Counted from the stretch's first letter, positions 44,602 to 53,769 are shown. The stretch: DNA of 64,000 nucleotides from Metabacillus schmidteae (GCF_903166545.1 NZ_CAESCH010000003.1:186001-250000); one strand, 5' to 3'. The notes: a model not told the origin generated them from the sequence alone. A program made the numbers and translations.

Positions 44602-46245
44602 ATGAGTGAAAATGAAGCAGTAAAAGTTATTCCACTAGGTGGAATGGGTGAGATAGGGAAAAATATGTACGTCATTGAATGCATGGATGAAATCATAATT
44701 GTTGATGCGGGTGTGAAGTTTGCAACCAATGATTTACTTGGAGTAGACCTACTTATTCCTGATTTCTCATACTTAGAGAAAAATACGGAAAAAATAAAAG
44801 GTCTCTTTATCACACATGGCCATGAGGATCATATTGGAGGTATACCGTATTTGCTCAAAAAGATAAACATTCCGATTTACGCGGGAGATTTAGCTTTGGG
44901 GTTTATTAAAAGTAAATTAGAAGAACATCAACTCCTCCATATGGCAAAACTCCATGAAATATCAGAGAACAGTAGAGTGGAATATCATCATTCTTTTGTT
45001 ACTTTTTTTAGAACAACACATAGTATTCCTGACTCTTTTGGGATTGTCATCCATACACCTTTAGGGAATATAGTACATACAGGTGACTTCAAATTCGATT
45101 TGACTCCCACCGGGAAACCATCGGATGTGTCGCGTATGAGTGAAATAGGGAACTCGGGTGTATTGTGCCTATTATCCGATAGTACAAATAGTGAAGTTCC
45201 CGGATTTTCAGCTTCTGAGCAATATATTAGTGACAATATCTTTGAGGTCATCAAAAGCCAGAAAGGCCGAATCATTGTTGCTTTATTTGCATCGAATGTT
45301 TATCGACTTCAACAGGTTATTAAAGCCTCAATTGCGACAGGTCGTAAAGTAGCTGTTTTTGGTAGAAGTATGGAAAGAGCAATTTCGATTGGGAAAGAAT
45401 TAGGATATATAAAGGCACCGTATGGAACATTTATTGGAGCGGATGATGTTAACAATTTCAAAAAAAGTCAGGTGACGATACTCTGTACTGGAAGTCAAGG
45501 AGAGCCTTTTGCTGCGTTATCAAGAATAGCGGAAGGTAAGCATAGATTCATAAGTGTTGAACGTGGAGATACCATTATTTTCTCATCTTCGCCAATACCA
45601 GGCAATATTCTTGATGTAAATAAAGTGATCAATAAACTATTAAAAGCCGGAGCCGAAGTTATCGATAATCAATTGTATGATATTCATACATCCGGTCATG
45701 GTGGACAAGAAGAATTAAAACTGATGATTAACTTAATGAAGCCTAAATATCTTGTTCCAATTCATGGAGAATATCGAATGCAAAAAATGCATCAATCTCT
45801 TGCTCTTAATTGTAAAGTACCGGAAGAAAATATCTTTGTTTTAGATAATGGGGAAGTTATTGAAATCAGTTCTTCAAAAGCTAGTGTTGTAGGGAGTGTA
45901 CCTTCCGGTACAGATTATGTACAAGGAAACAACGTAGTTAGTATAGGGAAGAAAGTAGCAAGTGATCGAAAAAGACTTGCTGAAAATGGTATCATTACCA
46001 TTTTTATTCTCAAAGATGGTGTTAACATGATAGATAAGCCTCAGGTTATATCTAGAGGATTTGTTTATATGAGAGATGCAGGACCTTTAATGGGGGAATT
46101 ACAGAACTTAGCCACTTCATTATTCCATCAATTAATTGATGGAACTGATGTTGAGAGACAAATGATGAATCTCATTTCTGATTTTATATATAACCGATTA
46201 AAAAGAAGTCCAATTGTTGTGATTAAACTTATTAATATTTCTTAA
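44602..46245 (+). CDS. ribonuclease J paralogue
   Basis: ATG 44602 with AAAGGAGGATTCA upstream (547 residues). Metallo-beta-lactamase/beta-CASP nuclease: VIPLGGMGEIGKNMYVIE, the zinc motif FITHGHEDHIGGIPYLL, HTGDFKFDLTP, LLSDSTNSEVPGFSASE, and beta-CASP ILCTGSQGEPFAALSRIAEG and TSGHGGQEELKLMINLMKPK. RNase J has 5'-3' exo- and endonuclease activity in mRNA turnover. The active-site residues look intact. An extra copy on a transposon may act on its own transcripts or add stress tolerance (inference). Confidence 0.93.
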   Translation: MSENEAVKVIPLGGMGEIGKNMYVIECMDEIIIVDAGVKFATNDLLGVDLLIPDFSYLEKNTEKIKGLFITHGHEDHIGGIPYLLKKINIPIYAGDLALGFIKSKLEEHQLLHMAKLHEISENSRVEYHHSFVTFFRTTHSIPDSFGIVIHTPLGNIVHTGDFKFDLTPTGKPSDVSRMSEIGNSGVLCLLSDSTNSEVPGFSASEQYISDNIFEVIKSQKGRIIVALFASNVYRLQQVIKASIATGRKVAVFGRSMERAISIGKELGYIKAPYGTFIGADDVNNFKKSQVTILCTGSQGEPFAALSRIAEGKHRFISVERGDTIIFSSSPIPGNILDVNKVINKLLKAGAEVIDNQLYDIHTSGHGGQEELKLMINLMKPKYLVPIHGEYRMQKMHQSLALNCKVPEENIFVLDNGEVIEISSSKASVVGSVPSGTDYVQGNNVVSIGKKVASDRKRLAENGIITIFILKDGVNMIDKPQVISRGFVYMRDAGPLMGELQNLATSLFHQLIDGTDVERQMMNLISDFIYNRLKRSPIVVIKLINIS

Positions 46246-46275
46246 GAAGATCTATTTGGATCTTCTTTTCTTTTT
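46245..46275 (+). terminator. terminator after the RNase J gene
   Basis: AAGAAGATC and GATCTTCTT pair around TATTT, then TTCTTTTTG. Confidence 0.75.
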
Positions 46276-46395
46276 GTCAAAGATGATTTTTCCACAAAAA
46301 AAGGATGTCAGAAAAATCATTATGTAAGCGCTTCAAATATTAAGCCTACAGTTATATAATAATTATATAAATGCTGGATGAAAGAGGGGGATACC

Positions 46396-46815
46396 GTGTT
46401 TCGTCATATCTTACTTCCAACTGATGGGTCAATCCATTCAATTAAAGCTGCAGAGAAGGCAATTCAAATTGCAAAGTTAAGCACGAACAGCGAGATTGAA
46501 GTCATTTACGTAGTAGATGGTAACACATCGAAACAAGATGTTTTGCGAAGTTGGGATTCAGCAGGAATTAGATATAGTAGAGAGAAAAGACTTCATGCAA
46601 CAGTTAATCTTGCAAATAAAGCAGGTGTTAAGTATGCCATTAAGATATTAAGAGGAGACCCTGCCAAGATTATTTTAACTTATGCTAAAGAAAAACAAAT
46701 TGACCTAATCGTAATGGGAAGCAGAGGGCTTAATTCTTTTCAAGAAATGCTGCTGGGAAGTGTAAGCCACAGAGTGACAAAGTATTCTCAATGTCCAGTT
46801 ATGGTTGTTAAATAA
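46396..46815 (+). CDS. universal stress protein, UspA family (2)
   Basis: I start at GTG 46396 since GAGGGGG lies 6 bases upstream (139 residues); an ATG at 46378 is also in frame. FRHILLPTDGSIHSIKAAEK at the start and GSRGLNSFQEMLLGSVSHRV near the end give the Usp nucleotide site. It lies alone between the RNase J and SulP 3 genes and has its own terminator. Confidence 0.9.
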   Translation: MFRHILLPTDGSIHSIKAAEKAIQIAKLSTNSEIEVIYVVDGNTSKQDVLRSWDSAGIRYSREKRLHATVNLANKAGVKYAIKILRGDPAKIILTYAKEKQIDLIVMGSRGLNSFQEMLLGSVSHRVTKYSQCPVMVVK

Positions 46816-46830
46816 GAATAGAGAATGAGG

Positions 46831-46862
46831 AAAGAGGCTGTCACTAAGATAGCCTCTTTGAT
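46831..46862 (+). terminator. terminator after UspA 2
   Basis: AAAGAGGCTGTC and GATAGCCTCTTT pair around ACTAA, followed by GATGTTT. The stem is strong but the U-run is short. Confidence 0.65.
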
Positions 46863-47118
46863 GTTTATGGATACCAAAAAATAATTATATTAATTAATAC
46901 TAAAATATAAATGGTTGTATTTAATTATAATTAAATTATGTAATTTATATTAGGGGTAGTAATTTATAGATATTTAAAGTAAATAAGAGTAAAAATAATA
47001 TGATTTACGCTTACATCGAATTTTAATTATTTAATTAAAGGTGTTATTATTCAGGTACAAACAACGTCTGACTTTCGTGAGAGTCGAAGGTCGAAAAATA
47101 CTAAATAGAGGTGAGAAA
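46863..47118. other. SulP 3 upstream region with leader hairpin
   Basis: Very AT-rich (46870-47040), with no gene. The hairpin GACTTTC/GAAGGTC at 47071-47093 has its inner closing pair G-C where copy 1 has A-U and the same loop UGAGAGU. GTG 47041 is an open in-frame start but lies before the hairpin, so it is unlikely. Confidence 0.55.
47071..47093 (+). promoter_or_regulatory. SulP leader hairpin, copy 2
   Basis: The counterpart of 33838-33860. The changes compensate (A-U to G-C at the loop closing pair; U-A to U-G in the stem), which argues for an RNA structure. It lies 25 bases before the GTG start of SulP 3. Confidence 0.6.
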
Positions 47119-48576
47119 GTGAAAACTTATAACTTAAAACAACAATGGTTCGGTAATGTTAAAGGAGATGTACTATCTGGTATTGTTGTTGCTTTAGCTC
47201 TTATACCAGAAGCCATTGCCTTTTCAATCATTGCAGGTGTTGATCCTATGGTAGGTTTGTATGCTTCCTTCTGTATTGCTGTGGTCATAGCTTTTGTAGG
47301 TGGACGACCAGGTATGATATCAGGTGCAACTGGAGCGATGGCTTTATTAATGATTACATTAGTTGCTGATTATGGTCTTCAGTATTTATTAGCAGCAACC
47401 ATTTTAACAGGTATTATTCAGTTTTTATTTGGAACATTTAAATTAGCTAGCATTATGAAGTTTGTACCTAGATCGGTCATGGTAGGCTTTGTAAATGCAT
47501 TAGCGATTATGATCTTTACCTCACAGTTACAACATTTTGAAGGAGAATCTTGGGTGATGTACGGTCTCGTCGCCTTAACATTGGCCATCATTTATTTGTT
47601 TCCTAAGGTCACAAAAGCAGTTCCTTCTACATTAGTAGCCATTATTGTTGTAACAGCCATTGTGATTTTTGGAGATATTGGTGTGAGGGCTGTTGGAGAT
47701 TTAGGGGTATTAACTCAGAGTTTACCAGTGTTTTTAATTCCCTCGATCCCTCTTACATTTGAAACATTAGCAATCATATTTCCATACTCATTAGCCCTAG
47801 CAATAGTTGGAATGCTTGAATCATTACTGACTGCAAATATCGTGGATGATATGACTGATACTGAGAGTAATAAAAATAAGGAAATACGTGGACAAGGATA
47901 TGCCAATGTCATAACAGGATTCTTCGGTGGAATGGCTGGCTGTGCTATGCTTGGTCAATCCGTTATTAATGTAAAATCAGGAGGAAATGGTCGTTTATCT
48001 TCTTTAGTAGCAGGCATTGTCCTTATGTTTTTGATTATCGTTTTAGGGGGTATAGTAGTACAAATCCCTATGGCAGCACTAGCTGGAGTTATGATCATGG
48101 TTTCCATTGGTACGTTTGATTGGAGTTCTATTAAATCTCTTCATAAGATTCCGAAAACTGACGCGGTCGTTATGGTCATCACCGTTTTAACTGTCTTGTA
48201 CACACATGATCTATCAAAGGGTGTATTAGCAGGAGTTTTATTAAGTATGATTTTCTTTGCAGCAAAAATTTCAAAGGTGCATATTGAAGAAACAGTACTA
48301 AATGATAGAAAAAAAGTTTACAAGGTTCAAGGTCAGATATTCTTTGCTTCAGTAGCGGACTTAATAAACAAATTCAATTATAGTGATGATGTAAAAGAAG
48401 TTGTCATTGATTTATCTCTAGCGCATCTTTGGGATGATTCAGCAATTGGTGCATTAGATAAAATTGAAATGAAATTTGAACAAAATAATATACATGTTTC
48501 TTATGTAGGATTAAACACAGAAAGTCAAAGGTTAAAGAAAAAAATTGGGGGCTTATCAAAGGCTTCTGGACATTAA
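47119..48576 (+). CDS. SulP family inorganic anion transporter 3
   Basis: GTG 47119 is preferred, with AGAGGTGAG just upstream (485 residues); the N-terminus [20 protein letters not shown] then aligns with the other copies. Same SulP signature and STAS domain ([34 protein letters not shown]). A UspA gene follows 26 bases after the stop. Confidence 0.92.
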   Translation: MKTYNLKQQWFGNVKGDVLSGIVVALALIPEAIAFSIIAGVDPMVGLYASFCIAVVIAFVGGRPGMISGATGAMALLMITLVADYGLQYLLAATILTGIIQFLFGTFKLASIMKFVPRSVMVGFVNALAIMIFTSQLQHFEGESWVMYGLVALTLAIIYLFPKVTKAVPSTLVAIIVVTAIVIFGDIGVRAVGDLGVLTQSLPVFLIPSIPLTFETLAIIFPYSLALAIVGMLESLLTANIVDDMTDTESNKNKEIRGQGYANVITGFFGGMAGCAMLGQSVINVKSGGNGRLSSLVAGIVLMFLIIVLGGIVVQIPMAALAGVMIMVSIGTFDWSSIKSLHKIPKTDAVVMVITVLTVLYTHDLSKGVLAGVLLSMIFFAAKISKVHIEETVLNDRKKVYKVQGQIFFASVADLINKFNYSDDVKEVVIDLSLAHLWDDSAIGALDKIEMKFEQNNIHVSYVGLNTESQRLKKKIGGLSKASGH

Positions 48577-48602
48577 ATATGACAGTAAATGGAGAGATAA
48601 AC

Positions 48603-49013
48603 ATGCAAATCTTATTACCAGCAGATGGATCAGAACATTCAGTACGTGCAGCAGAAAAGGCCATTGAAGTTGCGAAGATGTTTAAAGGTAGAATCGATGT
48701 GCTATATGTTGTTGATGGAGCAACGTCAAAAAGCGATGTCTTGCAAAATGTAAGTAAATTTGAAATCGAAAGAAAAAGAAAAGCTAGATTACAGCCGATT
48801 GAAGACAGAATTATACATGCAGGGCTAGACTATTCAATAATCATAGAACACGGTGAACCGGGACCAACCATTGTAGAATTTGCTAATAGAGGTAATTATG
48901 AATGTGTTGTTGTGGGAAGTCGGGGATTAAATAAGTTACAAACAATGGTTTTGGGAAGCGTATCCCACAAAGTAGTCAAGCGTGTAGAATGTCCTGTAAT
49001 GGTCATTAAATAA
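48603..49013 (+). CDS. universal stress protein, UspA family (3)
   Basis: ATG 48603 with GGAGAG 7 bases before it (136 residues). MQILLPADGSEHSVRAAEKA, GEPGPTIVEFANRGNYECV and GSRGLNKLQTMVLGSVSHKV identify the family. It is co-transcribed with SulP 3, as UspA 1 is with SulP 2. A strong terminator follows at 49022-49057. Confidence 0.92.
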   Translation: MQILLPADGSEHSVRAAEKAIEVAKMFKGRIDVLYVVDGATSKSDVLQNVSKFEIERKRKARLQPIEDRIIHAGLDYSIIIEHGEPGPTIVEFANRGNYECVVVGSRGLNKLQTMVLGSVSHKVVKRVECPVMVIK

Positions 49014-49021
49014 GAAAACAT

Positions 49022-49058
49022 AAAAGGGAAGCATCTATTTAAAGTTGCTTCCCTTTTA
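49022..49058. terminator. terminator between UspA 3 and the HTH gene
   Basis: AAAAGGGAAGC and GCTTCCCTTTT form an 11-base stem with flanking A and T runs; it may serve both strands. Confidence 0.8.
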
Positions 49059-49088
49059 TGTTTTATCTTTAGAATATAGGATTAGCTA

Positions 49089-49271
49089 TTAAAGTCGCTC
49101 TCCTCTTTTTAGCTTTTCTATATGTTCGTTTAGGTCTTCTTTCTTTACTCGCCAGTGTCTACCTATTTTAAAACCAGGTAATTTCCCTTCTTGGACAAGC
49201 TTATATGTAGTCATCTCACTTATTTGCAAATACTTTGCTACTTGAGCTATTGTCATGATCTCAGGTTCCAT
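49089..49271 (-). CDS. small excisionase-like HTH protein (60 aa)
   Basis: A HTH_17-type DNA-binding protein: MTIAQVAKYLQISEMTTYKL, VQEGKLPGFKIGRHWRVKKE and DLNEHIEKL. Such proteins act as excisionase-like factors or small MerR-type regulators. AGGAGGTTTCT on the minus strand precedes the ATG. It is isolated and may regulate the neighbouring transposon cargo. Confidence 0.88.
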   Translation of the reverse strand: MEPEIMTIAQVAKYLQISEMTTYKLVQEGKLPGFKIGRHWRVKKEDLNEHIEKLKRGERL

Positions 49272-49574
49272 ATAGAAACCTCCTAACTTTGGAATTACAA
49301 GTTTATTATATCATAGCAAGTACATGAATTTTTAGAAAAAAGGATCTCTTGGTAAATTTATTATATAGTATTCCCGTAAAGACCAATTAATAGGTGTATT
49401 AAAGAAAATTTAAATGTGATTTGGTGAATTTGAAAAATTAGATATGTCTATAAAAGAAATTATTGTAATTTTATGTTAAATTAACTACTAGAGTTAATTT
49501 TAAAAATAATGAATTTTAATTCTTCAATGACGATTAAATAGAACTTCTACATATTTTAAAGGGAGTGGAAATGC
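49272..49574. other. 303-bp AT-rich intergenic stretch
   Basis: It contains the upstream regions of two divergent genes (HTH at 49271, and 49575). No gene or strong structured RNA was seen. The ribosome site GGGAGTGG at 49561-49568 serves the TTG at 49575. Confidence 0.55.
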
Positions 49575-50342
49575 TTGTATAAGATTGTTTATTTTGATGA
49601 AGGTTCTGCAACAGATTTTCTGCAAATCCATTATGGAGGAAATATAGAGGTAGTTGATGAAGATAATGGAAAGTTTACTTATAAAGTTGGTGGTTCAGTC
49701 GATGGAAAGGTTGGAGCTGGAAATAGTTTCTTTTCATTGATTAAAGCAAGTATTTCTCTAAATGGTAATGCAAATATAGAAAAGTCAAAGGATTCAATCC
49801 TAAAATCTACTATAACCAATACTCTTTTATCAGACTTTGTAAAATTTGCAAATAGTGAAGAAAATAATAAACAAATTAGCGTTTTTAATGGTTTTAATGT
49901 AGATTCAATAAGAAATTCATTTACATTTATAAAAATGTATTCTCCATATATTAAGCTACTTAAAGAAGATACCGAATATACAAAAGATTTAGCTGACTTT
50001 AACTTTATAGAAATTGACGACATTCTTAAAGGAGCAAAAGGATACTATGAGTTACTAGCTGTTAAAGGTGAAGAAAAATCAATTCTTCGTTTTAATATTA
50101 ATTCTTTTAGAAATAGTTATACTCTAACAGATTTAACAAAAATGGATTTAACATACTATGGCATAAAAGTGGGGGAATGTAATTTAGAAGATTTATTAGT
50201 AGAAAATGAATTTCCTAAGGATGAAGAAATTAAAAAATTGACAGCAGAAGAAATATTTAATGAACAAAAAAATGATGACACAAGAATTAGTTTAAATATT
50301 TACGATGTGTTGTTAGCAGGGATTTCAGGAGAAAAAGTATGA
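49575..50342 (+). CDS. DUF6414-like protein of a two-gene unit with an AAA+ ATPase
   Basis: 255 residues from TTG 49575. The N-terminus YKIVYFDEGSATDFLQIHYG recalls the DUF6414 family, as I remember it; this needs a search. A Gly/Ser-rich segment (VGGSVDGKVGAGNSFFSLIK) and alpha/beta regions follow. There are no membrane segments. Its last four bases overlap the start of the AAA+ gene (ATGA), so the two are coupled. Function unknown; the position at the right end of a Tn7-like element, where cargo modules collect, suggests a defence or stress module. Confidence 0.55.
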   Translation: MYKIVYFDEGSATDFLQIHYGGNIEVVDEDNGKFTYKVGGSVDGKVGAGNSFFSLIKASISLNGNANIEKSKDSILKSTITNTLLSDFVKFANSEENNKQISVFNGFNVDSIRNSFTFIKMYSPYIKLLKEDTEYTKDLADFNFIEIDDILKGAKGYYELLAVKGEEKSILRFNINSFRNSYTLTDLTKMDLTYYGIKVGECNLEDLLVENEFPKDEEIKKLTAEEIFNEQKNDDTRISLNIYDVLLAGISGEKV

Positions 50343-51421
50343 AATTTATAGTGTTTAATGGACCACTGGATGAATTTGAAAAAATAGTACCCAGTGAATA
50401 TACCAATTCATTAACAAGTGTTGTTAGCGCAATGGATATGGTTTTTAAGGGAAACGAAATTAATCTTAGTATATTTGATTCACTTATTGTATATTCAGAT
50501 GAGTATTCAGGTGTAAAAGAACATTTTATAGATGGGTTTATAAACTATATTTGTCTTTATGCTGAAAGGTTAGAGTTTGAAGAAGTGTATTTACATAATC
50601 CCCCAAAGAAAATTGTAGAACAACTACAGAACCATATATCTACTATTGAGTTAGAGGTTATCAATTATGTTTACAAAAGATTAACTGTTAAGAGATTAAG
50701 TAATATGAAGGAAAAGTTTGATTCAATTATTTATGGACAGGAACATGTAAAAAAAGAGATATTACAAACATTATATCCATTGACGAATAAGAGGAAGAAT
50801 AAACCTAAGGTTCTTATGTTATATGGCCCTCCTGGTGTCGGGAAGACTGAGACAGCTAAGTTAATTAACGAGGTTTTAAACGGAAAAAAACTATTTAGGA
50901 AACAGTTATCTATGTTCCACAATGATAACATATACTCATATATCTTTGGAGATAAGGTTTTCTCTCTAGCGAAGGACCTTATTGAAAGGGAAACTAACGT
51001 TTTGTTATTGGATGAGTTTGATAAAGCACATCCTTTATTCTACAGCGCTTTTTATGAAATGTTTGACGAGGGACAATTTGAAGATAAATATTACAAAGTA
51101 AAGTTAGATAATACAATCATATTGTGTACATCTAATTATAATTCTCCAAAAGAAATAAAAGAAAAACTTGGTTCAGCAATATATTCTCGGTTTGACAATA
51201 TTATTGAATTCAAAGAGTTATCTGAAATAGCGAAGTTGAAAATACTTGATAAAGTATATGAAGAAGAATTAATTCATTTCAAAAAGGCTGATCGTGAGTA
51301 TCTGAAAAACTTATCTATTTTAGATAAGATGAAAAAAGTAATAAATCAATATGATAATGCAAGGGAAATACGAAAATCATTAATAAAAGTGTTATCGTAT
51401 CCCTTTGTTGAAAAATTATAA
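50339..51421 (+). CDS. AAA+ ATPase (ClpA/B-like), partner of the 49575 product
   Basis: 360 residues. A unique N-terminal region (1-120) is followed by a single AAA+ module: IIYGQEHVKKEILQTLYPLT, Walker A VLMLYGPPGVGKTETAKLIN, Walker B TNVLLLDEFDKAHPLFYSAF, sensor-1 TIILCTSNYNSPKEIKEKLG and the arginine-finger-like SRFDNIIEFKEL. This is the second-domain type of Clp/Hsp100 unfoldases, without the Clp N-domain. It probably remodels or senses a partner protein. It is the last cargo gene before the right transposon end. Confidence 0.75.
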   Translation: MKFIVFNGPLDEFEKIVPSEYTNSLTSVVSAMDMVFKGNEINLSIFDSLIVYSDEYSGVKEHFIDGFINYICLYAERLEFEEVYLHNPPKKIVEQLQNHISTIELEVINYVYKRLTVKRLSNMKEKFDSIIYGQEHVKKEILQTLYPLTNKRKNKPKVLMLYGPPGVGKTETAKLINEVLNGKKLFRKQLSMFHNDNIYSYIFGDKVFSLAKDLIERETNVLLLDEFDKAHPLFYSAFYEMFDEGQFEDKYYKVKLDNTIILCTSNYNSPKEIKEKLGSAIYSRFDNIIEFKELSEIAKLKILDKVYEEELIHFKKADREYLKNLSILDKMKKVINQYDNAREIRKSLIKVLSYPFVEKL

Positions 51422-51771
51422 TGACAAATCATATAAGATAGAAATTAGAAAAAATTTTGAGTAATTCTTTACTACATTTAAAATTGTGAAATAAAAGGAT
51501 TTTCATAATAAACAAATAAAGAACAACTTTTATTATAAATATTAACTCTTACAATTATATAGACCTTTCAAGCTAATCACTTCTTAATTTAGTTAAAAGA
51601 TTTTTTGTATCTACTAATAGTATTATATAATATAAATTTTTCCGATTAATTATGGAAATTATTCTATTTGATTTAAATTAACTAATCTTATTCCGGTTAA
51701 TTATGACAAAATCACTTTTAGTAAATATTGAATAAATAGGACTGCATTCCGACAAATTATGAAAAATTACA
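51422..51771 (-). promoter_or_regulatory. right end: terminal TnsB-binding-type repeats
   Basis: AT-rich noncoding DNA with three copies of the inverted 20-mer: 51746-51765 (next to the end), 51690-51709 and 51638-51657 (ATTCCGNNNAATTATGAAAA form, with decay in the inner ones). No gene. The terminus is ATTACA at 51766-51771. Confidence 0.85.
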
Positions 51772-51776
51772 TTCAG
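51772..51776. repeat. Tn7-like target duplication, right copy (TTCAG)
   Basis: Matches 25279-25283. The dndC frame resumes with GAA at 51777. Confidence 0.92.
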
Positions 51777-52814
51777 GAATTAGTAGACCAATATGGTGAA
51801 TCAGTTATGGAGTGTGGAGTTAAAGTCTCAAGTGATCAAGGTAATTCTTGTGGGAGTGCGGGAAGTAGGCAAGGCTGCTGGACATGCGGAATGGTCAGTG
51901 GCAAAGATCCCATGCTTACACGCCATATACAAGAAGGTAAAACTAAATATCAATATCTTTTGGACTGGAAAACTCTTATGCTTCGAATGAGAAACGACAT
52001 TCGTTATCGTGAAGTTCTTCCGAGACAACAATTTAATAAAAAACTTAAGGAATTGTCTCAAGATCGAAATGAAAGTAATCAAGTTGAACTTTTTGAATTA
52101 GCTGAGAATCCTCACATTGACCGCTATAACACATTTAAACGAGCGGAATATAATGAGTATGCTCCTGGTGCAATGACCGTAGAAGGTAGAAGAATATTGT
52201 TAGAATATCTTTTATATATTCAAGAGCAGACCGGATACAAATTAATTCATGAGTACGAAATTGATGCAATCCTTGATTGTTGGGAAGAAACTGATGGCAT
52301 AGTGGTTTCTCGAAATGAATTAACATCTAAAGAGTTTTTATATGATGGTGAACTAATCTTCCTTCCGGATAAGAAAGTGAATAAAAAGCTAACCCAAAAT
52401 CCTAATCCCGTCTTCTATGTAGATATAGACTTAAAAATGGAGGAAGGGGAGCTTTATGAGTTCTTTAAAGAACGTCAACAGGCTACTGGTAAGAGTTATT
52501 TCTTTTTCCCTAAAACTTTTGACGTCAGAGAAAAAACGTTGGTATGGAATAAAGTATCCTTTGTTGTGTGCGGAAAAGGTGTTCAGGATTCATTCCAGGC
52601 CCATGAGTTAGTATATGAATGGTTAGGTTGGGTCTATGGTTCCTTTAACGAAAAAACTAAAAAAGCAGCTCTAGATCACTTGCTACTTAGTGCGATTGGA
52701 GAAGGAGTTCTTACAAAAATAGAAGAGAATAAAAAGAAAGAATTGTCCAATTTGCCGAAAGTGGAAATTCCGCTTGTTGAGCATGATAATGGACAGTTTA
52801 GTTTAGCAATTTAA
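51777..52814 (+). pseudogene. dndC: DndC-like protein, 3' fragment (345 codons)
   Basis: It continues the 5' fragment at 24603-25283 exactly in frame. It carries the Cys cluster expected for the iron-sulfur site, CGSAGSRQGCWTCGM, and a long C-terminal helical region (MTVEGRRILLEYLLYIQEQT). An ATG at 51759 inside the transposon end opens this frame but has no ribosome site, so a protein from it is unlikely. With the 5' fragment it forms a 572-residue DndC-type enzyme. The break is clean, so the insertion is young or maintained. Confidence 0.85.
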
Positions 52815-52833
52815 TAAAAAGGAGAGTTTCTAT

Positions 52834-53022
52834 ATGGTGAATAGATATGAATATAAAGGTTATACCTTATTTGTACAATACGAGGATCATTTTAGTTATG
52901 TTGCTATTTGTAATGGTTATGAGGTGTGTCGAGGTACGTCTATTAATATTACAAAAGCAAAGTTCCAAACACTAATAGATTCGGGGTTACAAATAAAACA
53001 ACCAAGAGTTATAGGTGAATAA
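52834..53022 (+). CDS. hypothetical protein (62 aa)
   Basis: A small alpha/beta protein (NRYEYKGYTLFVQYEDHFSY then GYEVCRGTSINITKAKFQTL). AAGGAGAGTTTCTAT precedes the ATG. It starts 19 bases after dndC and ends at a terminator, so it was the last gene of the dndC operon. Not recognised. Confidence 0.6.
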   Translation: MVNRYEYKGYTLFVQYEDHFSYVAICNGYEVCRGTSINITKAKFQTLIDSGLQIKQPRVIGE

Positions 53023-53027
53023 ATTTA

Positions 53028-53060
53028 CAAAAGGGAGGACAATTTTCTCCCTTTTGTATT
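53028..53060 (+). terminator. terminator of the former dndC operon
   Basis: CAAAAGGGAG and CTCCCTTTTG pair around ACAATTTT, then TATTATTT. Confidence 0.75.
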
Positions 53061-53177
53061 ATTTATAAATCTTGTTTAATTAATAGTCTCTTATGATTAA
53101 TAAGTTAAACCTTTATCGAGTATATAAAAAATCTAATAAAAATTAATATGAAAAATATCTAAGGGAGTGTAAGGAAT

Positions 53178-53627
53178 ATGTTATCCAAAAAACATAGAGT
53201 AGTAGCGGAACAAGCTCTTGAGTCATATATAGAGTCCTCGCCACTAACTCCGGAGTCTATTAACAGAGGCTGTTGTGAGGATTTTGCTGAATGTCTTAAT
53301 TGGTCATATACTCATGAAGGTTTAAATCAGCATGAATACTGTTGTACTTTTGACTTTATATGCTCTAATGTAAACATTGATGATTATAGTGGAGATTGTG
53401 AATGTATAAAAGATTGGCAAGAGGATTCTATGACCTCTCTCGGTGTCCCTTTTAAGTATTTTCAAGAATATAGAAAAAAAGTAGAGAAATTTGATCCGAA
53501 AAGTTTGGTTTGTTATCACGTATGGTTGTTTGATGGAAAATATCATTATGATTCTGAGTGCTTAGACGGGGTAATAAATCCTTTAGAATTACCATTCTTT
53601 CAAAGACTTACAAAGGGGAAAAACTAA
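53178..53627 (+). CDS. hypothetical protein with many Cys (149 aa)
   Basis: A soluble acidic protein with nine Cys, including INRGCCEDFAECLNWSYTHE, YCCTFDFICS and DCECIKDW. AAGGGAGTG precedes the ATG. No family is recognised. The Cys may bind metal. No partner gene is evident; it precedes a membrane protein gene. Confidence 0.65.
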   Translation: MLSKKHRVVAEQALESYIESSPLTPESINRGCCEDFAECLNWSYTHEGLNQHEYCCTFDFICSNVNIDDYSGDCECIKDWQEDSMTSLGVPFKYFQEYRKKVEKFDPKSLVCYHVWLFDGKYHYDSECLDGVINPLELPFFQRLTKGKN

Positions 53628-53769
53628 TAAAGGAAAATATTTAGATATGCTATTGGTAAGGAAACATGTTTATAGAAGGTCTTATAAATATTAAAACCTT
53701 CTATAAACGAAAATTCAATTACCTAATTAAAAAAGAGCGTATAGAATAAATTTGAGGAGGAAGTTCAAA

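Larger units (their letters stand above)
25284..51771. mobile_element. complete Tn7-like transposon (26,488 bp) inserted in dndC
   Basis: The ends are 5' TGTAAATTTTCATAATT and ATTATGAAAAATTACA 3', with TGT/ACA termini, flanked by TTCAG on each side. Both ends carry repeats of the 20-mer TTTTCATAATTNNNCGGAAT, inverted relative to each other. The transposition genes (tniQ, tniQ, tnsA, tnsB, tnsC) sit at the left end, and about 18 kb of cargo fills the rest. Removing it with one TTCAG copy restores a single dndC frame. Boundaries are therefore exact. Confidence 0.95.

Noticed and set aside
25284..51771. CRISPR-associated Tn7-like element
   Set aside because: No cas genes and no direct-repeat array were seen in the element.
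51759..52814. Taking the 3' dndC frame with ATG 51759 as an intact gene
   Set aside because: The first six codons come from the transposon end and target duplication, no ribosome site is present, and the N-terminal catalytic half lies at 24603-25283.
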